Positions 46,142 through 55,000 of a stretch of 64,000 bases of DNA are shown here, in pieces. The position numbers and the translations under genes are program-made. The notes beneath the pieces are model-generated. The model saw nothing but the letters and a program-made list of their open reading frames with translations, was not told the DNA's origin and made no database searches. The DNA lies in assembly GCF_900103985.1 (NCBI RefSeq), contig NZ_FNIE01000003.1, positions 583,076 through 647,075 of the forward strand, read 5' to 3'. Within the stretch, counting starts at the first letter, position 1; every line of letters begins with the position of its first letter. Source of the stretch: Actinacidiphila guanduensis (lineage in GTDB: Bacteria > Actinomycetota > Actinomycetes > Streptomycetales > Streptomycetaceae).

Positions 46142-47554
46142 ATGGCCGGAGACAGGCAGGGGCAGGTCGTCCTCGGCGTGGACAGCTCCACGCAGTCCAC
46201 CAAGGTGCTGGCGGTGGACGCCGGCACCGGCGAGGTGCTGGCCCGCGGCCAGGCCCCGCACACGGTGAGCACCGGGGCGGCGCGCGAGACCGACCCCGAG
46301 GTGTGGTGGACCGCGCTGCAGGACGCGCTCGGGCAGATCGGCCGGTACGCGCAGGAGGCCGCGGCGATCTCCGTCGGCGGCCAGCAGCACGGGCTGGTCG
46401 TCCTGGACGGCCAGGGGCGCCCGCTGCGCCCGGCCATGCTGTGGAACGACGTGCGCTCCGCGCCCCAGGTCGAGGCGCTGGTCGAGCGGCACGGCGCCCA
46501 GGAGTGGGCGGACCGCTTCGGCTCGGTGCCCAGCGCGAGCTTCACCGTCTCCAAGTGGGAGTGGCTGCGGGCGCACGAACCCGAGACGGCCGCGGCCGCC
46601 CGCGCGGTGCGCCTGCCGCACGACTTCCTCACCGAGCGGCTCAGCGGCGCGGCCGTCACCGACCGCGGGGACGCCTCCGGCACCGGCTGGTGGGCCTCGC
46701 GCACCGGGGCGTACGACGAGGACATGCTCGCCGAGGTCGGGCTCGACCCGAAGCTGCTGCCCGCCGTGCTCGGCCCCGGCGAGGCGGCCGGACAGGTCCG
46801 CGAGGGCGCGGGCGTACGGCCCGGCGCGCTGGTCGGCGCCGGCACCGGCGACAACGCGGCCGCCGCGCTCGGCCTCGGCCTCACCCCCGGGCAGCCCGTG
46901 CTGAGCCTGGGCACCTCCGGCACCGTCTACGCGGTCTCCCGGCAGCGGCCCACCGACGCCACCGGCACCGTGGCCGGCTTCGCCGCGGCCGACGGCGGCT
47001 GGCTGCCGCTGGCCTGCACCCTCAACTGCACGCTCGCCGTGGACAAGGTGGCCGCGCTGCTCGGCCGCGGCCGCGAGGAGGTCGAGCCCGGCGGCTCGGT
47101 GGCCTTCCTGCCCTTCCTCGACGGCGAGCGCACCCCGAACCTCCCCTACGCCTCCGGCCTGCTCACCGGCCTGCGCCACGACACCACCGCGGGCCAGATC
47201 CTCCAGGGCGCCTACGACGGGGCCGTCTACGCGCTGCTCGCGGCGCTCGACCTCGTCCTCGCGGTCGACGGGGAGGACAGCGCGCAGCCGATCCTGCTCA
47301 TCGGGGGCGGGGCGAAGGGGGTGGCCTGGCGCGAGACCGTACGGCGCCTCTCGGGGCGCCCCGTCCAGGTCCCGGCGGCCTCCGAACTCGTCGCCCTCGG
47401 CGCGGCGGTCCAGGCGGCCGCCCTCCTCACCGGCGAGGCCCCGGCGGCGATAGCCGCGAGCTGGAACACCGCGCAGGGCCCCCTCCACGACCCCCTCCCC
47501 CGCGACGAGGCAACCCTCGAACGCCTCGCCGCCGCCCTGCCCCTGGCGGGCTGA
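46142..47554 (+). CDS. xylB: xylulokinase
   Basis: 470 residues. FGGY-family sugar kinase: N-terminal VLGVDSSTQSTKVLAVD, the GGQQHGLVVLD segment, GTGDNAAAALGLGL, GTSGTVYAVS and the C-terminal LIGGGAKGVAWRETV ATP-binding region. It phosphorylates D-xylulose for entry into the pentose phosphate pathway. ATG 46142 is preferred; a GTG at 46112 would add ten residues. Hairpin repeats separate it from the ROK gene. Confidence 0.96.
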   Translation: MAGDRQGQVVLGVDSSTQSTKVLAVDAGTGEVLARGQAPHTVSTGAARETDPEVWWTALQDALGQIGRYAQEAAAISVGGQQHGLVVLDGQGRPLRPAMLWNDVRSAPQVEALVERHGAQEWADRFGSVPSASFTVSKWEWLRAHEPETAAAARAVRLPHDFLTERLSGAAVTDRGDASGTGWWASRTGAYDEDMLAEVGLDPKLLPAVLGPGEAAGQVREGAGVRPGALVGAGTGDNAAAALGLGLTPGQPVLSLGTSGTVYAVSRQRPTDATGTVAGFAAADGGWLPLACTLNCTLAVDKVAALLGRGREEVEPGGSVAFLPFLDGERTPNLPYASGLLTGLRHDTTAGQILQGAYDGAVYALLAALDLVLAVDGEDSAQPILLIGGGAKGVAWRETVRRLSGRPVQVPAASELVALGAAVQAAALLTGEAPAAIAASWNTAQGPLHDPLPRDEATLERLAAALPLAG

Positions 47555-47569
47555 CGGAGGGTGCGGATC

Positions 47570-47810
47570 CCCGCCAACGGGGTTCCCACCGTCGCCGGCC
47601 CCCGCGCCCTCATGGCCGCGGGGGCACCCCCTCCGGGTCCCCCGCGCCTTGGTGGTACGAGGCTCGCCTTGCGCGCAAAGGCCAAGCCGTACCACCCAAG
47701 GGGCGCTGGGGGTACCTCCCAGGCGAAGCCCTGGGGGGAGGTACCGCGCGACCAGCCCGGATGGCGCGGCAGGCGGCAACGGCGGCGAACCCCGACGGCG
47801 GGATTCCGCA
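47570..47810. repeat. intergenic hairpin repeat, xylB-ROK gap
   Basis: It carries GGTGGTACGAGGCTCGCC, CTTGCGCGCAAAGGCCAAGC, GGGGTACCTCCCAGGCGAAG and GCGCGACCAGCC. The left arm is replaced by a GC-rich stretch here, so this is a diverged copy. Confidence 0.8.
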
Positions 47811-47848
47811 CCCGTACATACTTGAAGCTCCGCGAGGAAGGAGAGCCC

Positions 47849-49012
47849 GTGCCGAAACGCGCCGGCGCCCAGTCGGAACTGCGGCACCGCAACCTGTCGC
47901 TGGTGCTGCGCGCCTTGGCCGCGGGCGACAACCTCAGTCGCGCCTCGATCGCCGCGGAAGTCGGCCTGACCAGGGCAACGGTCTCGACGCTCGTGGACGA
48001 ACTGCTGGCCGCGGGCCTCCTGGAGGAGCGCGGCGCGCAGCGCCCCGGCACGGTCGGCCGCCCCGGCACCGCCCTCGCCCTGGCCGCCACCGGCCCGGCG
48101 GGGATCGGCGCGGAGATCGGCATCGACCACCTGGCCGCCTGCGTGGTGGACCTGCGCGGCGACGTCCGCTGCCGTACGGAGGCGCCGGCGGCGAACCGCG
48201 GCCGCCCGGCGGCAGCCGTCCTCGCCGAACTCGCGGAACTGACCGCGCAGGTCGGCAAGGAGGCGGCCGCGATGGAGCTGCGCCCGGTGGGCACAACTGT
48301 GGCCGTGCCCGGCCTGGTCAGCCCGGACCGGGGTACGGTGCTGCGCGCGCCCAACCTCGGCTGGGAGGAGGTCGCCGTGGCCGAGTCGATGGGCCCGGGC
48401 GCCACCCTGGTGGAGAACGAGGCGAACCTCGGCGCCCTCGCCGAGCTGTGGCTCGGCGGGCACGACCGCCTCGCCGACTTCGTGCACGTCTCCGCGGAGA
48501 TCGGCATCGGCGCCGCACTGATAGTGGAGGGCCGCCTCTTCCGCGGGGCGCGCGGCTTCGCGGGCGAGCTGGGCCACGTCCCGGTACGCCCGGAGGGGCC
48601 CTTGTGCTCGTGCGGGGCGCACGGCTGCCTGGAGACGTTCGCCGGTGAGGAGGCGCTGCTGCGCTCGGCCGGCGTCGGGACCCCGCGGGCGCTGCGCGCG
48701 GCCGCGGAGAGCGGCGACCCGGCCGCGATCGGGGCGCTGGAGGAGGCGGGCAAGGCGCTGGGCATCGCGCTGAGCGGGGCGGTCAACCTGCTCGACCCCC
48801 AGGCGGTGGTCGTCGGCGGCCCCCTCGCCGACCTTGCGCCCTGGCTGCTGCCCGGCGTCCGGGCCGAACTCGCCTCCCGCGTCACCGACCGCCAATGGCG
48901 CCCGGAGGACCTCGTCACCTCGCGCCTCGGCCGCGACGGCGTCCTGCGCGGTGCCGCCTACAGCGCGGTCCGCCCGGTCCTCGAAGCCCCGGCCAATTGG
49001 CTCCGCCGGTAA
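47849..49012 (+). CDS. ROK-family transcriptional regulator (XylR-like)
   Basis: 387 residues. N-terminal winged helix (NLSRASIAAEVGLTRATVSTLVDELLAAGLL, about residues 30-60) and a C-terminal ROK sugar-binding domain with VENEANLGALAELW, GFAGELGHVPV and the zinc motif CSCGAHGCLE (from about residue 250). ROK repressors of this layout control xylose genes. Here it probably represses xylA and xylB until xylose is bound. GTG 47849 has GAAGGAGA upstream. Confidence 0.93.
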   Translation: MPKRAGAQSELRHRNLSLVLRALAAGDNLSRASIAAEVGLTRATVSTLVDELLAAGLLEERGAQRPGTVGRPGTALALAATGPAGIGAEIGIDHLAACVVDLRGDVRCRTEAPAANRGRPAAAVLAELAELTAQVGKEAAAMELRPVGTTVAVPGLVSPDRGTVLRAPNLGWEEVAVAESMGPGATLVENEANLGALAELWLGGHDRLADFVHVSAEIGIGAALIVEGRLFRGARGFAGELGHVPVRPEGPLCSCGAHGCLETFAGEEALLRSAGVGTPRALRAAAESGDPAAIGALEEAGKALGIALSGAVNLLDPQAVVVGGPLADLAPWLLPGVRAELASRVTDRQWRPEDLVTSRLGRDGVLRGAAYSAVRPVLEAPANWLRR

Positions 49013-49019
49013 AGGGGAC

Positions 49020-49185
49020 CGACTCCCGCCGTGGGGTTCGCCGCCGTCCCCGACCGCAGGCCGGTGGTGGGTTGCTCGCGCAGTTCCTCCCCCAGGGCTT
49101 TGCCTGGGGGTACCCCCAGCGCCCCTGAAAACCTTGCCCTTCGCGCGAAGGGCGAGCACCTTAGGGGAACTGCGCGGCCACCCCA
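49020..49185. repeat. intergenic hairpin repeat, ROK to L,D-transpeptidase gap
   Basis: A compact, nearly complete copy. Arm GCTCGCGCAGTTCC (49074) is followed by CCCCAGGGCTTTGCCTGGGG and then by the core, which has a nearly perfect hairpin (CTTGCCCTTCGCGCGAAGGG, 49133-49152). The opposite arm GGGGAACTGCGCGG ends at 49177. It lies between convergent genes. Confidence 0.85.
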
Positions 49186-49205
49186 GGGAGCCGTAATTCC
49201 TGGGG

Positions 49206-50585
49206 CTAGCGGAGGGCGGAGCCGGCCACCCATTGGGTCCAGCTCATGTTCCAGCCGTTGAGGCCGTTGGCGGGCTGGATCGTCCTGTCGGGCGAGTTCT
49301 TCACCACGACCACGTCCCCGAGCAGGGAATTGTCGTAGAACCAGGCCGCATCGGTGTTGGGGTCCTTGCCGCCCTTGACGTCGGCGAGCCCCACGCACCC
49401 GTGGCTCGTGTTCGCCGTGCCGAAGACCGACGGGTCCGCCCAGTAGTTGCCGTGGATGAACGTGCCCGAGTCGCTCAGCCGCATGGCGTGCGGCACGTCC
49501 GGTATGTCGTACTCGCCCTTGCCGTCGGAGTCGGTGAAGCCGACCGTCGCCCCGTTCATCCGGGTCGTCTGGTCCTTCTCCTCGATCACCATCTGGCCGT
49601 TGTACGTGGTGTGGCCGGTGCCGCCCGCGGAGATCGGGATGGTGCGGATCACCTGGCCGTCGCGCACGACGGTCATCATGTGCGTGGCGGTGTCCACGGT
49701 GGAGACCTGCGAGCGGCCGACGTCGAAGCTCACCGTCTTGTGCTGGGTGCCGTAGGTGTCCGGGGCGCCCTCGACGCCCTTGAGGTCCAGGTTCAGCGTG
49801 ACGTGCGAGCCGGCCTGCCAGTACGCCTGCGGGCGCAGGTCGAGCCGGGTGGAGCTGAACCAGTGGCCCACGACCTGCTGGCCGCTGCTGGAGTTCACGG
49901 TGATGCCGCGCTGGACCGCGGCGCGGTCGCCGTAGGAGATCGCCTTGCTGAAGTTGATCGAGACCGGCATGCCCACGCCGACCGTGGAGCCGTCCTCGGG
50001 GGTGAAGTAGCCGACGAAGGTGCCACTGACCGCCTTGGTGGCGAAGGTCGAGGTCGCGGTGGCGGCGCGGCCCTGGCTGTCCTTCGCAACGGCGGTGACG
50101 CGGAACTGCAGGCCGTGGCCGAGTGCGGCGTCCGGTTGCCAGCTGGTGCCGTCGGCGGATATCCGGCCGGCCACGGTGCGGCCGGAGGAGGTGGCCTTCA
50201 TCGTCACCGAGGTGAGCTTGCCGCCGGCCACCGTCACCTTCACGGCGCCGGAGACGGCCGCCTGCGTGGCGCCGGACTTCGGGGTGATGGTGATCCTGGC
50301 CGCGGACTTCGCCTCGGACGCCTGCTTGGCCGCGTTCGCGTCCTCGCGGTTCTGGGTGGCCTGGGTGGCCGCCGCGCTGCTCGGCGTGGTGCGCGGGCTC
50401 GGCGAGCCGACCGCGGCCTTCTGCGCGCCGTCCGCGCTGCCCCCGCCGTGGCCCCCGCACGCGGTCAGTGCGACAGTGCCGCCGGCCAGCACCGCGAGCG
50501 CCGCGAGAGTGCGGCGGCGGAAGACCTTGCGCGGGCGGCGGGCGTCGGCGGGCGTGGGGGCGTTTCCGGTGTCGGGCGGCGTCAC
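49206..50585 (-). CDS. L,D-transpeptidase lipoprotein (Ig-like domains + YkuD)
   Basis: 459 residues. Lipoprotein signal peptide with lipobox LTAC after LAVLAGGTVA. Two Ig-like beta domains follow (ITPKSGATQAAVSGAVKVTV; KISYGDRAAV region), as in mycobacterial Ldt enzymes, then a YkuD domain with HGNYW and the catalytic SHGCVGL (His395, Cys397). It forms 3-3 peptidoglycan cross-links at the outer face of the membrane. GTG 50585 has GGAGAG upstream and places the signal peptide correctly. It is divergent from the surface protein at 50854. Confidence 0.94.
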   Translation of the reverse strand: MTPPDTGNAPTPADARRPRKVFRRRTLAALAVLAGGTVALTACGGHGGGSADGAQKAAVGSPSPRTTPSSAAATQATQNREDANAAKQASEAKSAARITITPKSGATQAAVSGAVKVTVAGGKLTSVTMKATSSGRTVAGRISADGTSWQPDAALGHGLQFRVTAVAKDSQGRAATATSTFATKAVSGTFVGYFTPEDGSTVGVGMPVSINFSKAISYGDRAAVQRGITVNSSSGQQVVGHWFSSTRLDLRPQAYWQAGSHVTLNLDLKGVEGAPDTYGTQHKTVSFDVGRSQVSTVDTATHMMTVVRDGQVIRTIPISAGGTGHTTYNGQMVIEEKDQTTRMNGATVGFTDSDGKGEYDIPDVPHAMRLSDSGTFIHGNYWADPSVFGTANTSHGCVGLADVKGGKDPNTDAAWFYDNSLLGDVVVVKNSPDRTIQPANGLNGWNMSWTQWVAGSALR

Positions 50586-50747
50586 GCATCTCTCCAATGG
50601 CAGGGGGCGCCCGGGAGCCGAGCAGTGTCGGTACGGGGCTTTCTTCCGCTTCCATGGAAACAGGCCGAGCCGCGAGGTACGCCTCGGGTGCCGGAATTGT
50701 GGGCTTTGACACGTACTCCCCGTGATGCCCGCCACATCCCGTTCCGT

Positions 50748-50772
50748 GAACCTTTCGCCACCCTCCGCCGTT
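50748..50772 (+). promoter_or_regulatory. ECF-sigma-like promoter before the surface protein gene
   Basis: GAAC (50748-50751) and CGTT (50769-50772) are spaced 17 bases apart, similar to cell-envelope-stress (SigE-type) promoters. The spacing is consistent with ECF promoters but the -10 is not a full match. Confidence 0.4.
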
Positions 50773-50853
50773 TGCGGCTCGGCTTCCCAGTGGCGGCGTG
50801 ATGTCACTACGATCGGCTTTACGGTCAACTCGCCGCCAACTTCGGGGGAATCG

Positions 50854-51186
50854 ATGGCCTCACCCCGCCCTTACGTCGCCGCGGCGGCGGCCGCCGTCCT
50901 GGCCGGACTCCTCTTCGTCCCCTCCGCGACCGCGACCCCCGCCCCGTCCACGACCGCGCCCGCGGCTCCCGCCGCCCCCACGGCCGCCACGGCCTCCGCC
51001 GAATCCGCAGGTGACGGGGGTCTTGCCGACACGGGTGCGATGAACACGAAGCCGTACATGATCGGCGGGTCGGCCTTTCTCCTCACCGGAGCGGGGCTTC
51101 TCGTGAACGCGACCCGCCGCTCCCGCCAGGCGGCCGAGGCGGAGGCGGCCGCCGAAGCCGCCGAGGACGGAGAGGACCCCGCCTGA
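50854..51186 (+). CDS. small LAxTG-type sortase substrate, cell-wall surface protein
   Basis: 110 residues. Signal peptide (AAAAAAVLAGLLFVPSATA), an Ala/Thr/Pro-rich stalk of about 45 residues, then LADTG, a hydrophobic segment (YMIGGSAFLLTGAGLLV) and a basic RRSRQ stop. This is the standard sorting signal; LAxTG is the motif of class E sortases in streptomycetes. The C-terminal tail after the arginines is unusually long and acidic (about 25 residues), which is odd for a sortase substrate. ATG 50854 has GGGGGAA upstream. Confidence 0.8.
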   Translation: MASPRPYVAAAAAAVLAGLLFVPSATATPAPSTTAPAAPAAPTAATASAESAGDGGLADTGAMNTKPYMIGGSAFLLTGAGLLVNATRRSRQAAEAEAAAEAAEDGEDPA

Positions 51187-51194
51187 CGGGGTTA

Positions 51195-51420
51195 CGGCTC
51201 CCCGCCGCGGGGGTTCCTTTACGGTGCCGAGTGGCGCACCGATTGGGCTGGTCGCGCAGTTCCCCGCGCCCCTGAAAAACCTCGCCGTTCACGCGAAGGG
51301 CGACGCTTATAGGGGCGCTGGGGGTACCTCCCAGGCGAAGCCCTGGGGGAGGAACTGCGCGAGCAACCGGCCACCGGCCCGCGGCCGGAAACGGCGGAGA
51401 TGGGGCAGACGGGCGACCGG
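51195..51420. repeat. intergenic hairpin repeat before hutH terminus
   Basis: CGGCTCCCCGCCGCGGGGG (51188-51206) is followed by the GGTCGCGCAGTTCCCCGCG arm and core, then GGGGTACCTCCCAGGCGAAG and GAGGAACTGCGCG. The gap holds no gene. Confidence 0.85.
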
Positions 51421-51494
51421 CCACTGACCGGCCTGGCGGCCGGGGACGGCGGACGCTCCCACGGCGAGGGGAACCCCGCACGCTCCAGCGGAAC

Positions 51495-53063
51495 CTAGTG
51501 CAAGGGGCCGGTGACTTCCTCCGTGATACGGACGAGCGCGCCCGTACGGACGAAGGCTTCTGCCGCCGTCAGGTCGGGCGCGAGGAAGCGGTCGCGGCCG
51601 GGGCCGGGGACGTCGGCCTCGCGCAGGGCGCGGAGAACGGCGGTCGCCGCGGGCCCGGGCTCGAGCTGCGTACCCGTCGTACGGATCTCCAGCGCCCGCG
51701 CGGCAGCGAACAACTCGATCGCGACAACCTTGCCGAGCGCGTCGATCGCCGTACGCAGCTTGCGCGCCGCCGACCAGCCCATCGACACGTGGTCCTCCTG
51801 CATCGCCGAGGAGGGGATCGAGTCGACGGACGCCGGGACGGCGAGCCGCTTCATCTCGCTGACCAGCGCCGCCTGCGTGTACTGGGCGATCATCAGCCCG
51901 GAGTCGACCCCGGGGTCGTCGGCCAGGAAGGGCGGCAGCCCATGCGAGCGGTTCTTGTCCAGCAGCCGGTCGGTGCGCCGCTCGGCAATGGACGCGAGGT
52001 CGGCGGCGGCGATGGCCAGGAAGTCCAGCACGTAGCCGACGGGCGCCCCGTGGAAGTTGCCGTTGGACTCCACCCGGCCCTGCCCCGGCTCGTCCCCGGG
52101 CAGGACGACGGGGTTGTCGACGGCGGCGGCCAGCTCGCGCCCGGCGATCAGCACGGCGTGCGCGAGGGTGTCCCGCCCGGCGCCGGCGACCTGCGGGGCA
52201 CACCGTACGGAGTAGGCGTCCTGGACGCGGGGGGCGTCGTCCTGGTGGTGGCCGGTGAGGCCGGAGCCGGCGAGCACCTTGCGCATGTTCTCGGCGCTGG
52301 CGGCCTGGCCGGGGTGCGGGCGGATCGCCTGCAGCTCCTCGGCGAGCACCTTGTCGGTGCCGAGCAGCGCCTCCAGCGTGAGGGCGGCGGTGATGTCAGC
52401 GGCGGTGAACAGGCCCGCGAGGTCCGCGCAGGCCATCACGAGCATGCCGAGCATTCCGTCGGTGCCGTTGATGAGGGCCAGGCCCTCCTTCTCCCGCAGC
52501 TCGACGGGAGCGATGCCGTGCTCGGCGAGCAGTTCCGCGGCCGGCCGTACGGTGCCGTCCGGGCCCGCGGCCTCGCCCTCGCCCATCAGCACCTGGGCGC
52601 AGTGCGCGAGCGGGGCGAGGTCGCCGGAGCAGCCGAGCGAGCCGTACTCGTGGACGACGGGGGTGATGCCCGCGTTCAGCAGCGCGGCCAGTGTCTCCAC
52701 GACGACCGGGCGCACGCCGGTGTGGCCCGAGGCGAGCGTCTTCAGCCGCAGGAACATCAGGGCGCGCACGACCTCGCGCTCCACGGCGGGGCCCATGCCG
52801 GCGGCGTGCGAGCGGACGAGGCTGCGCTGCAGCTGGGCCCGCAGCTCGGGGCTGATGTGGCGTACGGCCAGGGCCCCGAAGCCGGTGGAGACCCCGTAGA
52901 CGGGTTCCGGCTTCGCCGCGAGGGCGTCGATCACCTGGCGGGACCGTTCGACGGCGGCGAGGGCCGAGGGGTCGACGGTGATGTGCGCGTTGCCGCGGGC
53001 GACGGCGAGGACGTCCTCCGGACGGGTGCCGTGGGTGCCGAGCTGCACATTCTGCATATCCAT
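51495..53063 (-). CDS. hutH: histidine ammonia-lyase
   Basis: 522 residues. It removes ammonia from histidine to give urocanate. The MIO cofactor arises from residues 145-147, here Cys-Ser-Gly (GSLGCSGDLAPLAH) rather than the common Ala-Ser-Gly; I recall the same Cys in other Streptomyces histidases. YGVSTGFGAL and QDAYSVRC are further active-site signatures. ATG 53063 is chosen because AGGGTG sits 8 bases upstream; GTG 53069 is an alternative. No other hut gene is nearby, as is usual in streptomycetes. Confidence 0.95.
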   Translation of the reverse strand: MDMQNVQLGTHGTRPEDVLAVARGNAHITVDPSALAAVERSRQVIDALAAKPEPVYGVSTGFGALAVRHISPELRAQLQRSLVRSHAAGMGPAVEREVVRALMFLRLKTLASGHTGVRPVVVETLAALLNAGITPVVHEYGSLGCSGDLAPLAHCAQVLMGEGEAAGPDGTVRPAAELLAEHGIAPVELREKEGLALINGTDGMLGMLVMACADLAGLFTAADITAALTLEALLGTDKVLAEELQAIRPHPGQAASAENMRKVLAGSGLTGHHQDDAPRVQDAYSVRCAPQVAGAGRDTLAHAVLIAGRELAAAVDNPVVLPGDEPGQGRVESNGNFHGAPVGYVLDFLAIAAADLASIAERRTDRLLDKNRSHGLPPFLADDPGVDSGLMIAQYTQAALVSEMKRLAVPASVDSIPSSAMQEDHVSMGWSAARKLRTAIDALGKVVAIELFAAARALEIRTTGTQLEPGPAATAVLRALREADVPGPGRDRFLAPDLTAAEAFVRTGALVRITEEVTGPLH

Positions 53064-53099
53064 ATTCACGCACCCTAAGCAGTGAAACTTCGTCTGTCA

Positions 53100-53400
53100 C
53101 GGGGCGGCTTCCCGCCGCGGGGGTTCCCCGCCGCTGCCGCCCGCACCTCGCCCTGGGCTGGTCGCGCAGTTCTCCCCCAGCGCTTCGCCTGGGAGGTACC
53201 CCCAGCGCCCCCAAGAACGGCTCCCCGCCGTAAGAGCTTCTCCGCGTCCCCAGCCGCAGGCCGGCTTTGGGCTGGTCGCGCAGTTCCCCGCGCCCCTGAA
53301 ACCTTGCCCTTCGCGCGCACAGCGAGCCCCGTATCACCCAGGGGCGCGGGGAACCGGGTGACCAGCCCAGGGAGCCCTGCACACGGCAGCGGTGGGGACC
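53100..53400. repeat. intergenic hairpin repeats between hutH and the GGDEF gene
   Basis: Two units are present. The first, at about 53150-53215, has GTCGCGCAGTTCTCC and GGGAGGTACCCCCAGCG. The second, complete, at 53270-53370 has GGTCGCGCAGTTCCCCGCG and CTTCGCGCGCACAGCGAGC. The right arm of the second unit is changed to GGGGAACCGGGTGACC. The right end continues as the left arm of the inverted duplication. Confidence 0.85.
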
Positions 53401-53617
53401 CTTACGGCGGAGAGCCGGAACCCCGGCCACGCAGAGCGCGCCGCTCACCCTCACGGGTGGGGCCGGAGGACTCGGCGAGGCGGAGGACGGGGTCGCCGGG
53501 CCCCTCGCGCCCGGCGACGACCGGCAACGGCGAGCGCAGCGCTTTGGCCCGGTACTGGGCCGCGTCCGCAAGACGGAAGAGCCGCCGCGCGGAGCGCACC
53601 TCACCGATGGGATCGCC
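53337..53617 (-). repeat. left arm of a long inverted duplication (GGDEF 3' end and repeat)
   Basis: This segment matches 55922-56143 read on the other strand. The coding part (53617 down to about 53484) differs at one base out of about 120. A 63-base block (residues 357-377) is absent from the other copy. The match continues past the stop codon, at lower identity, to the edge of the hairpin repeat. Confidence 0.88.
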
Positions 53618-54568
53618 GGTGGAGGCGACCCCACACGCCACCCCCTCCCCGATCTCGAGTTCGGCGGCCCGCCGGCACAGTTCCTCCGCGGCCCGCACCA
53701 CTTCGTCGGCCGGCAGTCCGACCGCGACGATGCAGAACTCGTCACCCCCGAGCCGAGCCGCCAGGCTCCCCGGCAGCGTGGCCCCGCACAGCGACAGCAG
53801 GGAGCCGAACCGTTCCAGCAGGCGGTCCCCGACGGCGTGCCCGTACGCGTCGTTGACCTTCTTCAGCCCGTTCAGGTCGCACACCACGAGGCTGACCACC
53901 GCGCCCTCGCGCCGGTACCGCTCGAGCGCCTCGTCCAGCCGCACGTCCACCGCCCTGCGGTTGCCGAGCCCGGTCAACTGGTCGGTGAAGGCGAGCCGTT
54001 GGACCTCGGCGAGGCGTTCGGTCTGGGCGATGCCGGAGGCGATGAGCGTGGCGAGCACGGAGGCGAAATCGGCGTCGGCGCGTACGAAGCCGGGTTCGCC
54101 GAGGCGGCGGGCGACGTACAGCTCCCCCCAGGCGCGGCCGTGCAGGATCAGCGGCGCGACCACGCAACTGCCGCGGCCGCGGCGCCGCAGTGCCGCCGCC
54201 CGGCCCCAACTGCCGCCGCCCGGCGAGGAACCGGTGGCGTCGGCGTTCTCCACCCAGGCGTGGGGCTCACCGCCGGCCGCCCACGTGCCGTGCAGGAACT
54301 CGGCGATCTCGGGGAAGTCGTGCACGGAGTACGACTCGTCGGCGGGTTCGGCCTCCTCGCCGGGGGCGAGGTCGCCGTCGTTGACGAGCACCCGCAGCCG
54401 CCCGGTCTCCCGCTCCCACGCCGAGATCGCCGCGAACGAGCCGCCCATCGCGCCGCGCGCCCGCCGCGCCCCGGCCCGCACCGCGCCCAGCGGCGTCTGC
54501 GCCATCGCGAGCGCCTGCGCCAGCTCCACCACCGCCCGCAGCCGCAGGTCGGCCGTCCCTTCCGCCAT
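53402..54568 (-). CDS. diguanylate cyclase, GAF + GGDEF (CdgE-like)
   Basis: 388 residues. Residues about 10-185 form a GAF-type sensor; residues 190-352 form the GGDEF domain with FTDQLTGLGNRRAVD, DLNGLKKVND and the intact active site GGDEF at 274-278. No RxxD inhibitory site is present five residues before it. It makes cyclic di-GMP from two GTP, which controls development in streptomycetes. Residues 318-388, including the last helices of the domain, lie in a segment that is duplicated in inverted orientation at 55922-56076. ATG 54568 has TAGCCT 8 bases upstream and no ribosome-binding site, so the mRNA may be leaderless. Confidence 0.93.
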   Translation of the reverse strand: MAEGTADLRLRAVVELAQALAMAQTPLGAVRAGARRARGAMGGSFAAISAWERETGRLRVLVNDGDLAPGEEAEPADESYSVHDFPEIAEFLHGTWAAGGEPHAWVENADATGSSPGGGSWGRAAALRRRGRGSCVVAPLILHGRAWGELYVARRLGEPGFVRADADFASVLATLIASGIAQTERLAEVQRLAFTDQLTGLGNRRAVDVRLDEALERYRREGAVVSLVVCDLNGLKKVNDAYGHAVGDRLLERFGSLLSLCGATLPGSLAARLGGDEFCIVAVGLPADEVVRAAEELCRRAAELEIGEGVACGVASTGDPIGEVRSARRLFRLADAAQYRAKALRSPLPVVAGREGPGDPVLRLAESSGPTREGERRALRGRGSGSPP

Positions 54569-54659
54569 TCCCCCAGGCTAGGGACCTTTCCCCCACCACG
54601 ACCGCCGACGAGCCCCGCACTGCGCCGAACGGCTCCCCAAGCTGCTCCCGCGTGGGTCA

Positions 54660-54930
54660 CCAGGGTGCCCCGCGCGCCCCACCGCCACGGCCCCCCGCCG
54701 CAGGGGCTCCCCCGCAGCTCCCGCCTGCACCCCGCCTTGGGCTGGTCGCGCAGTTCCTCCCCCAGAGCTTCGCCTGGGAGGTACCCCCAGGCGGGAGGAA
54801 CTGCGCGAGCAACCGGCCACCGCCCCACGCCCGGAAACAGCGAGGTCGAGACAGACGCGACCACGAAGGGGCGCGGCGAGCTGCACGACCAGCCAGGACG
54901 GCGCGGGTGTCGGCGACGAGGCGGAACTCC
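54660..54930. repeat. intergenic hairpin repeat between GGDEF and hydratase genes
   Basis: CCCCGCCGCAGGGG, GGTCGCGCAGTTCC, CCCCAGAGCTTCGCCTGGG and GAGGAACTGCGCGAGCAACC are present. The CGCGCAAAGCGAGC core is missing, so this is a shortened copy. The 432-base gap 54569-55000 holds no gene I can support. Confidence 0.8.
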
Positions 54931-55000
54931 TACGGCGAGTTGCCGCCACCTCGTCCGCGTGCCGCGGGAAGACGACGGCCTGCGGCAGCAGGCGCCCCCG

